DNA of 7,216 nucleotides from Acidobacteriaceae bacterium (lineage in GTDB: Bacteria; Acidobacteriota; Terriglobia; Terriglobales; Acidobacteriaceae). The stretch spans positions 1-7,216 of the forward strand of contig JAICMT010000074.1 of assembly GCA_025929125.1 (NCBI GenBank), read 5' to 3'. How positions within the stretch are numbered: the stretch's first letter is position 1; each line of letters starts with the position of its first letter. This document shows positions 1-5,719 of this stretch, piece after piece. Made by a program: the position numbers and the translations under genes. The notes beneath the pieces are model-generated. The model worked only from the letters and a program-made list of their open reading frames with translations, did no database searches and was not told where the DNA came from.

Positions 1-831
1 CAGGGTGCCATTCCCGGGCGCGATCTCGATACTGCCCAGGCGACACTCGTGCAGGCGAAGGCCGCTTTCGACATAGCCCAGCAACACCTGAACTCGTTGG
101 AAAAGGTGAGTAACCAGGCGGCAATCCAAAATGCCCAGGGCACCCTGGAGTCAGCGCGCGGCAAATACCTGGGCGCTGAAGCACAGCTGAGCTATACCGA
201 CATACGCAGCCCCATCTCAGGTGTGGTCACGGAGCGGCCACTCTTTGAAGGAGAAACCGCTGCCGCCGGTACTGCACTTATTACCGTCATGGATACCTCC
301 GCGCTCATCGCGAAGCTGCATTTGGCCCAAAACCAGGCCCAGCAGCTGAGGCTTGGGGCTCCGGCGATGCTGCAGGTACCAGGCATGGACGAGCCAGTAT
401 CCGCTAAGGTCGCGCTGGTAAGCCCTGCACTCGACCCGGGCAGCACCACGGTCGAGGTCTGGCTGCGCGTCGACAACCGGACAGGCGCATTGAAAGCGGG
501 AACTCCGGTTCACGCGACCATCACCGGCCGCACGGTGACAAATGCACTTTCTATTCCCGCATCCTCGATCCTCACTTTGCAGGAAGGCGGCGGCAAGTAT
601 GTTATGGTCATCGCGGCTGATTCGACCGCTCATCGCAAACCGGTGGCTCTGGGAGTTCAGAACTCCGAACGCGTGCAGGTGCTCAGCGGTATCACCGCTC
701 AAGACATGGTGATCTCGTCCGGAGACTATGGCCTGGATGAGAACACGAAAGTAAAAATCGGCACCGATCCAGGAGAGCAGGGCGACGACAAGGACGCAGG
801 CGACAAGGGAAAGGATGCGGACGATAAGTGA
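1..831 (+). CDS. RND efflux periplasmic adaptor (HlyD/membrane-fusion protein), 5'-truncated
   Basis: The frame is open from the left edge, so this is the C-terminal 276 residues of a larger protein; the GTG at 49 is internal and is not the start. Adaptors of this family bridge an inner-membrane RND pump and an outer-membrane channel in the periplasm. The visible order is typical. Residues about 1-60 are Ala/Gln-rich helix, the second arm of the alpha-hairpin. A lipoyl half-motif follows (YTDIRSPISGVVTER, then a G-rich turn and 'GTALITVMD'). Next is a beta-barrel region (about 105-180, including 'GTPVHATITGR'), then a membrane-proximal domain ending 'DYGLDENTKVKI'. The last 20 or so residues are an unusual Asp/Lys/Gly tail. 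The N-terminal signal or lipoprotein anchor and the first helix are off the window. The stop overlaps the next start (GTGA), so it is co-translated with the permease. The family is certain; the substrate is not determinable. Confidence 0.93.
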   Translation, partial: QGAIPGRDLDTAQATLVQAKAAFDIAQQHLNSLEKVSNQAAIQNAQGTLESARGKYLGAEAQLSYTDIRSPISGVVTERPLFEGETAAAGTALITVMDTSALIAKLHLAQNQAQQLRLGAPAMLQVPGMDEPVSAKVALVSPALDPGSTTVEVWLRVDNRTGALKAGTPVHATITGRTVTNALSIPASSILTLQEGGGKYVMVIAADSTAHRKPVALGVQNSERVQVLSGITAQDMVISSGDYGLDENTKVKIGTDPGEQGDDKDAGDKGKDADDK

Positions 832-3800
832 ACGAGCCCGCATCGCAATCCGTCAGCCGAGGTTCAGGGCCGCATTTCTGGCTCGCCCAACTATCCCGCA
901 CCATCTTCTTCGCAGTCGTCGTCCTTTTCATCGCGGGAATTTATGGAGCGCTCCGCGTTCCGATCGCTGTCTTTCCGGACACAAATTTTCCTCGTGTCGT
1001 GATCGGTGTAGATAACGGCGTGATGCCGGTCGAGCAGATGCAGGTCACCATCACAAAGCCGATCGAAGATGCTGTAAACAGCGTGCCCGGATTGGTCATG
1101 GTGCGCTCGACTACATCGCGCGGATCGGCCGAGGTAAGCCTCTTCTTCAACTGGAACATCGACATGATTCAGACGCTCCAGTTAACCGACGCAGCTTTAT
1201 CCAAGGTGCGCCAGACGCTGCCCGCCTCCGCAGTCATTACGACCAATCGGCTTACATTTGCCACATTCCCTATCCTCGGCTACGCGCTTACAGCCGACAA
1301 CCGCGGAGCCGAGACGGTCTCCCAGGCCAAGCTTTGGGAGTTGGCCACCTACGAATTGAAGCCTCCGCTCAATCGCGTGACCGGAGTTTCCACCGTTACG
1401 GTCCAGGGCGGGCAGGTTCCCGAGTACCACATCATTCCGAACATGGCCCGGCTGCAGAGCACAGGGCTTACATTGACGGACCTGGTCAACGCCGTCCAGG
1501 CGTCGAACATCATCGATTCGCCGGGTCTGTATGAGGCCAATCATGAGCTCATCCTGGCACTCGTGGGTGCCCAGGCGCACGATGCCTCGCAGCTTGCCGG
1601 GCTTACCGTCAAATCCACTGCTACCGGTGCTCCAGTGCGCATTGCAGATGTAGCCGACGTGCGTTCGGGTACGGAACCGGTTTACACAACCGTAACTGCC
1701 AACGGCGCGCCCGCCGTCCTTCTCAGCATCGCCCGGCAGCCCTCCTCGAACACGGTGCAGGTGGCCAATGCTGTCGCGGCTGAGGTCCAGCAGCTTGTGC
1801 GGGTGTTACCACCCGGGGTGCATCTGGAACCTTTCTATGACCAGTCCCAGCTGGTTCGGGATTCGATTACCAGCGTGCGCGATGCCATCCTCATCGGACT
1901 GGTGCTTGCCTGCATCATTCTGTTTTTGTTCCTGCGAGACTGGACAAGCTCACTGGTTGCGGGCCTGGTGATTCCCGTCACGGTCGCCGTCACGATCCTC
2001 TTCCTCTGGGCCGTTGGGGAGTCGTTCAACCTGATGACGCTGGGTGGCCTGGCAGCGGCGATTGGGCTGGTCATTGACGACGCCATCGTTGTGGTGGAAA
2101 ACATCGTGGTTCATCGGGACCGAGGCCTCCCCGCCATCCGTTCCGTCCGCCTGGCACTCGGGGAGATCGCTTCACCGCTCATCTTTTCGACCATTACGCC
2201 GGTCGTTGTGTTTCTACCGCTTATCGCGACCACCGGCGTGACGGGTAGCTTCCTTCGTGCACTGGCCATCACCATGACGGTTGCGCTACTCACATCGCTG
2301 GCGCTCGCCGTCACATTCACGCCGGCTCTCTCGATGACGCTGTTGCGTCAGCGGAAGCAGCCGGCCGGCGAACACCACGTCGAGGACTCACACGACGAGG
2401 GTCCGATGATGCGACGCGTTCTGGACTTCCATCGCCGCGCACTAAGCTGGGCTCTTCTCCGCCCGCTCTGGCTGGCACTCGCCTGTCTTCTTCTAGTGGT
2501 TGCCACCTGGTTTGGTTACAACGCGCTGGGTTCGGACATGCTGCCCAGAATGGATGAGGGCGCGTTCATCCTCGATTACTTCACGCCGGCCGGAACTTCG
2601 CTTGCGGAAACCAACCGCATCCTGACCCACGTTGAGCAGATACTGCACGATACGCCGGAGGTGGCGGTGACCACCCGCCGCACAGGACTTCAGCTTGGGC
2701 TTGCAGCAGTGACGGAGGCCAATCGCGGAGACTTTACCGTACTGCTCAAGCACGATCGCCATCGCTCCGTGGATGAGGTTATGGCCGACGTTCGCGAGCG
2801 CATCCTCAAACGGGAACCCGCGCTCGACGTAGAGTTCGTGCAGGTGCTGCAGGACATGATCGGTGACCTTTCCAATCAACCCGAGGACATCGTCATTAAG
2901 CTTTTCTCCGACGACACCGGACTGCTGAATCAGCTCGGCCCGCGAATCCAGGCGGAGATACAGAAGATCCCCGGAGTGGTCGACACCAAGAACGGCGTTG
3001 ACGATACCATCTCCGGTCCCGCAACCAATTTCCAGGTCGACCCCATAGCGGCGGCTCGTCTGGGCTTCACCCCAAGCGAAGTGGCCGAAGATGCGACGGC
3101 GGTGCTGGACGGGCTACCCGCAGCAGACCCGATGATTGTGAACGGCAGGCCGTATACCGTTCGCGTTCGCCTGCCTGCGGAAAACAGGGCTTCGCTTGAG
3201 GCCATGAAGGAAACCGTCTTCAATTCGTCGAGCGGGCATGTCGCCTCGCTCGGATCTCTTGCAGACGTGACACAATTGCCGCCGCAGGGCGAAATCCTCC
3301 GGGAGAACCTTCAGCGCATGATTGCCGTCACCGGCCGGCTGGAAGGTTCGGACCTGGGCTCGGCCATGCAGAAAGTGCGGGCGGCCGTCAATCGTATGCA
3401 TCTGCCTGCCAGCGTACGCGTGGAGTACGGGGGCACCTACGAGGAACAGCAGAAGTCATTTCACGATTTGCTGCAGGTGCTGCTGCTTGCACTCGCGTTG
3501 ATCTTCGGCGTGCTGATGGCCGAATTCCGCAACTTCTCGGCTCCAGTCGCTATCCTCAGCAGCTCCGTGCTCTCCATCTCTGGAGTGGTGCTTGCGCTGT
3601 ACATCACCCACACTGGCTTTAATGTGGCCAGCTTTATGGGTCTCATTATGGTCATCGGCATCGTCGCGAAGAACGGCATTTTGCTCCTGGATGCGGATGA
3701 ACGATTTCGCGCTGCCGCCGAGCTGGAAGCTGAGCACAGCATTTCCAGTCCCCACCGCGACTTGGCGCGTGAGGCCATGCTTCACGCAGCGCAACGTCGT

Positions 3801-4010
3801 CTCCGACCGATTATGATGACTGCGATCGCAGCGGTTTGCGGTATGCTGCCGCTCGCGTTCGCTCTCGGCGCCGGATCGGAGATGCTGCAGCCTCTCGCTA
3901 TATCCGTCATCGGGGGACTGCTCGTTTCCGTGGTGCTCTCGCTCATCGTTACGCCGGCGATCTATTATCGGCTGACCCGAAACCGGCACACTCGCGCAGC
4001 CCACACCTAA
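828..4010 (+). CDS. RND-family efflux permease (inner-membrane pump, HAE1/HME-like)
   Basis: Proton-driven inner-membrane pump of the AcrB/CusA superfamily. At 1060 residues it is full length. TM1 is about residues 24-42, followed by a first periplasmic loop, TM2-6 (about 350-507), a second periplasmic loop from about 565, and TM7-12. The TM4 proton-relay pair is D417-D418 in GLVIDDAIVVVEN, and the TM10 lysine is K948 in GIVAKNGILLLD; these match D407/D408 and K940 of AcrB. CzcA/CusA-type metal pumps normally lack the double Asp, yet the second periplasmic half ('LPRMDEGAF', 'QPEDIVIKLFSDD', 'QVDPIAAARLGFTPSEV') reads more like metal pumps. The substrate is therefore open. The linker between TM6 and TM7 has a His/acid cluster (EHHVEDSHDE, 515-524). 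The GTG start at 828 is chosen because it overlaps the adaptor stop by 4 bp and the next in-frame ATG would remove TM1. An AAGGA at 811-815 is rather far upstream, which suggests translational coupling. Confidence 0.95.
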   Translation: MNEPASQSVSRGSGPHFWLAQLSRTIFFAVVVLFIAGIYGALRVPIAVFPDTNFPRVVIGVDNGVMPVEQMQVTITKPIEDAVNSVPGLVMVRSTTSRGSAEVSLFFNWNIDMIQTLQLTDAALSKVRQTLPASAVITTNRLTFATFPILGYALTADNRGAETVSQAKLWELATYELKPPLNRVTGVSTVTVQGGQVPEYHIIPNMARLQSTGLTLTDLVNAVQASNIIDSPGLYEANHELILALVGAQAHDASQLAGLTVKSTATGAPVRIADVADVRSGTEPVYTTVTANGAPAVLLSIARQPSSNTVQVANAVAAEVQQLVRVLPPGVHLEPFYDQSQLVRDSITSVRDAILIGLVLACIILFLFLRDWTSSLVAGLVIPVTVAVTILFLWAVGESFNLMTLGGLAAAIGLVIDDAIVVVENIVVHRDRGLPAIRSVRLALGEIASPLIFSTITPVVVFLPLIATTGVTGSFLRALAITMTVALLTSLALAVTFTPALSMTLLRQRKQPAGEHHVEDSHDEGPMMRRVLDFHRRALSWALLRPLWLALACLLLVVATWFGYNALGSDMLPRMDEGAFILDYFTPAGTSLAETNRILTHVEQILHDTPEVAVTTRRTGLQLGLAAVTEANRGDFTVLLKHDRHRSVDEVMADVRERILKREPALDVEFVQVLQDMIGDLSNQPEDIVIKLFSDDTGLLNQLGPRIQAEIQKIPGVVDTKNGVDDTISGPATNFQVDPIAAARLGFTPSEVAEDATAVLDGLPAADPMIVNGRPYTVRVRLPAENRASLEAMKETVFNSSSGHVASLGSLADVTQLPPQGEILRENLQRMIAVTGRLEGSDLGSAMQKVRAAVNRMHLPASVRVEYGGTYEEQQKSFHDLLQVLLLALALIFGVLMAEFRNFSAPVAILSSSVLSISGVVLALYITHTGFNVASFMGLIMVIGIVAKNGILLLDADERFRAAAELEAEHSISSPHRDLAREAMLHAAQRRLRPIMMTAIAAVCGMLPLAFALGAGSEMLQPLAISVIGGLLVSVVLSLIVTPAIYYRLTRNRHTRAAHT

Positions 4011-5515
4011 CGCAGATTGTCGGTCGCAGGCTCCGGATGGATCAGGAGCCGGTCTACCTCCGGCGCGCTCAGCTTGAACTCTCCCTCGAGCCTGGTGATG
4101 ATGGCGTGCACCCGCGCCATCGGCAGGTCATCCGGAAGAGTGCAATGGCAGCTCACCTGAAAGTACTCGCCGGAGTGGTGGGCGCCGCGGCCGTGAGTAC
4201 GCGTTACAAACACCTCATGAATGTCCAATATTTCAGGGAATTTACTGGCCGCTTCACGCAACCGCAACTCCAGATCCCGGTCGCGCTCCAGGGAGGATGG
4301 TCGCTCGATGGTTGCCGGTTCACTTTCAATGTGCGTCAAGATGGAGGTGATCTCCGGCACCTCGCGACGCATCTCCGCCTCCAGGTCCGTCACCAGAGCG
4401 TGGGCGAGGCGTAGCGGCATCTGTTCGTCGACCTCCAAGTGCTGCTCCACATGCAAACCGTCATCGATCTGATTCACCGTGATCTCGTGAATTGCCAGAT
4501 TCCGCCTTGCCGCCACTGCGCGGATGCGGTCATGCACGCTCTCTGCGCCGGACGCGGTAGGCACCGTATGCACCACCACATCCGCGCCGGGCAGGTGCCG
4601 CTGCACCGCTTCAGTCGCCGCCATGGTTAGCTGCTCTGTGCGTTGGAAGGTCAGGTTGCGCGGCATCCCAAGCGTCACATCGGCGAAGTAATTCGCTCCG
4701 GAGCGCCGCGTCCGCAGCCGATCCACGGAGAGCACTCCGGGAATGGCGTTGAGGTCATGCATCAGGTTGTTCCGCAGCTCATCCTTGGTCACCGTACGAT
4801 CGTCGGTAGGATCCGTGGTTGGCGTCGCGTCCAGCAGCGCGTCCATAGTCTGGCGTGCCAGCCGCCAGCTTACCCGCAAGATGATTCCAGCTACCGCCAG
4901 GGCCGCAATCGGATCCGCATACTCGAGTGCGGGGATGTGATACCGGACTCCGGCAAACGAGGCGGCCAGTCCGATGATCACCGCAAAGGATGCCCACATG
5001 TCAGTTGCAAAATGAACTGAGTCTGCGGCCAGCGCATCGGACCGGTGTTCCCGCGCGATTTTCGCTAGCGCGCGCGAACGGGTAAAGTCCACTGCCATTG
5101 AGAAAAGCAGCACCGAGAAGGGCCATATGGATGCGTTCAGCTCCAGGTGCTGGCGGAACAGAATACGGTGCAGCGCCTCGGTCACGATCCAGATGCACGA
5201 GCCCAGCATGATCAATGTCTCGAGAAAGGCGGAGAGCGATTCGATCTTGCCGTGACCGTAGTTGTGGTCCTCATCGGCGGGCCGGTCCGCAGCCTGGACC
5301 GAGAAAAGTGTGATCACCGCCGCGATCAGATCGATTCCCGAGTGCGCCGCCTCGCTCAGCATGCCCAGTGAGCCGGTCAATAACCCGGTAATAAGCTTCA
5401 ACACGGTAACAAGGCCGGCGCCTGCCACGGACAGAAATGCCGCACTCCGCTTCACCTCGTGAGCGGCCTGCGGGTTTGCGGACCTCTGTTCGGGCTCGGT
5501 CATGCTGCTCATCAC
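4007..5515 (-). CDS. Cation diffusion facilitator (CDF) metal exporter with extended C-terminus
   Basis: Proton-coupled divalent-metal exporter of the CDF/ZnT family, moving metal from cytoplasm to periplasm. Six TM segments lie at about 25-46, 48-73, 94-114, 129-146, 170-190 and 198-217. The transport site is H58-xxx-D62 in TM2 (SEAAHSGID) and H168-xxx-D172 in TM5 (HFATDMW). This HD/HD quartet is usual for Zn/Cd carriers, so zinc is the best guess. TM3 is preceded by the family motif 'DEDHNYGHGKIES'. CDFs are usually about 300 residues; this one has 502. After the normal cytoplasmic dimerisation domain (about 245-320) come two more segments of similar design (about 325-398 and 408-497), each ending in a beta-strand with His (H316, H395, H493). 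The start is GTG at 5515; ATGs at codons 2 and 5 are alternatives and no strong Shine-Dalgarno decides between them. The TAG stop overlaps the permease TAA tail-to-tail. Metal specificity is unproven. Confidence 0.93.
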   Translation of the reverse strand: MMSSMTEPEQRSANPQAAHEVKRSAAFLSVAGAGLVTVLKLITGLLTGSLGMLSEAAHSGIDLIAAVITLFSVQAADRPADEDHNYGHGKIESLSAFLETLIMLGSCIWIVTEALHRILFRQHLELNASIWPFSVLLFSMAVDFTRSRALAKIAREHRSDALAADSVHFATDMWASFAVIIGLAASFAGVRYHIPALEYADPIAALAVAGIILRVSWRLARQTMDALLDATPTTDPTDDRTVTKDELRNNLMHDLNAIPGVLSVDRLRTRRSGANYFADVTLGMPRNLTFQRTEQLTMAATEAVQRHLPGADVVVHTVPTASGAESVHDRIRAVAARRNLAIHEITVNQIDDGLHVEQHLEVDEQMPLRLAHALVTDLEAEMRREVPEITSILTHIESEPATIERPSSLERDRDLELRLREAASKFPEILDIHEVFVTRTHGRGAHHSGEYFQVSCHCTLPDDLPMARVHAIITRLEGEFKLSAPEVDRLLIHPEPATDNLR

Positions 5516-5568
5516 AGTGATGCTATCCCAACCCGGGACCTGCTTCGACGCTGTTTCCGTTCAACCTT

Positions 5569-5590
5569 TCGCTGCATATAGATGCAACGA
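5569..5590. promoter_or_regulatory. Palindrome 1, candidate operator (imperfect)
   Basis: The left arm TCGCTGCAT (5569-5577) and right arm ATGCAACGA (5582-5590) are inverted repeats with one mismatch across a 4-bp spacer. The core GCTGCAT-N4-ATGCA is shared with the palindrome immediately next to it. The symmetry, spacing and position in a divergent promoter gap suggest a binding site for a dimeric regulator. The regulator is unknown. Confidence 0.55.
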
Positions 5591-5614
5591 TAAGCTGCAT
5601 GATTATGCAGCTTA
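5591..5614. promoter_or_regulatory. Palindrome 2, candidate operator (perfect 10-bp arms)
   Basis: TAAGCTGCAT (5591-5600) and ATGCAGCTTA (5605-5614) are perfect inverted repeats around a 4-bp spacer. The site directly abuts palindrome 1 and repeats its GCTGCAT/ATGCAGC core at a 23-bp offset. The TGCAT-N4-ATGCA geometry equals that of the arginine-repressor box (TGAAT-N4-ATTCA), with one base changed per half-site. Because rocD is an arginine/ornithine catabolic gene, an ArgR-type factor is a possible reader, but this is inference. An RNA hairpin here would lack a following U-run, so it is not a terminator. Confidence 0.65.
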
Positions 5615-5615
5615 G

Positions 5616-5626
5616 TAGGATAGATA
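5616..5626 (+). promoter_or_regulatory. Possible rocD -10 region (weak)
   Basis: Two overlapping -10-like hexamers, TAGGAT (5616-5621) and TAGATA (5621-5626), lie just downstream of the palindromes. Either would place the transcript start near 5628-5633, which is where the leader stem begins. No recognisable -35 hexamer lies 16-18 bp upstream; that position is occupied by palindrome 2. Such an arrangement would suit a regulated promoter. The assignment is tentative. Confidence 0.25.
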
Positions 5627-5630
5627 AACA

Positions 5631-5707
5631 GAGCGAGCTGCCTCTCCCACGGTTGTCGGTCCCTTCGGCCGCTTTCAGCGGACCAGAAGTCCGGAACCGG
5701 CTCGCTC
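5631..5707 (+). promoter_or_regulatory. Structured 5' leader of rocD (nested hairpin, candidate cis-regulatory RNA)
   Basis: An outer stem pairs GAGCGAGC (5631-5638) with GCTCGCTC (5700-5707), plus a possible U5639-G5699 wobble. Inside it a long imperfect hairpin spans 5651-5698. Its pairs are 5651-5654/5695-5698, 5657-5659/5691-5693, 5663-5668 with 5686-5689 and 5683-5684, and 5669-5673/5677-5681, closing on a UUC loop at 5674-5676. That is about 18 base pairs with only small bulges. The outer stem ends one base before the Shine-Dalgarno sequence. I do not recognise a named riboswitch class. Pairing was read by eye, with no energy calculation. Confidence 0.5.
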
Positions 5708-5713
5708 GGAAGG
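5708..5713 (+). promoter_or_regulatory. rocD ribosome-binding site
   Basis: GGAAGG lies 6 nt before the ATG at 5720, a normal Shine-Dalgarno spacing, and fixes that start. It directly abuts the 3' arm of the leader's outer stem (ending 5707), so folding upstream could affect ribosome access. Confidence 0.75.
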
Positions 5714-5719
5714 TGAACG

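Larger units (their letters stand above)
5516..5719. promoter_or_regulatory. Divergent intergenic control region between CDF and rocD
   Basis: This 204-bp gap must hold the promoters for both flanking genes, which are transcribed away from each other. It contains an AT-richer core (about 5571-5630) with two adjacent palindromes, then a GC-rich structured stretch running to the rocD ribosome-binding site. The part next to the CDF start (5516-5568) shows no repeat or clear box. No sigma-70 promoter with good -35 and -10 hexamers is visible on either strand. I see no convincing small ORF or tRNA-like structure in the gap. Confidence 0.8.

Noticed and set aside
217..843. Minus-strand open frame of 208 codons opposite the adaptor gene
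   Set aside because: The adaptor frame is clearly coding by homology. The N-terminal hydrophobic look of the antisense product comes from the reversed D/K-rich tail codons.
3456..4004. Minus-strand open frame of 182 codons within the RND permease 3' end
   Set aside because: It is a shadow of the permease. The translation is rich in H, R, Q and E with no recognisable domain and no ribosome-binding site.
5591..5614. Palindrome 2 as an intrinsic terminator
   Set aside because: The stem is AT/GC mixed with no U-run on either strand, no gene ends into it, and it repeats the core of the neighbouring palindrome, which fits an operator better.
5631..5707. Leader as a known guanidine (ykkC), T-box or arginine-related riboswitch
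   Set aside because: I could not match the conserved sequence blocks of these classes. Only the self-complementarity is supported.
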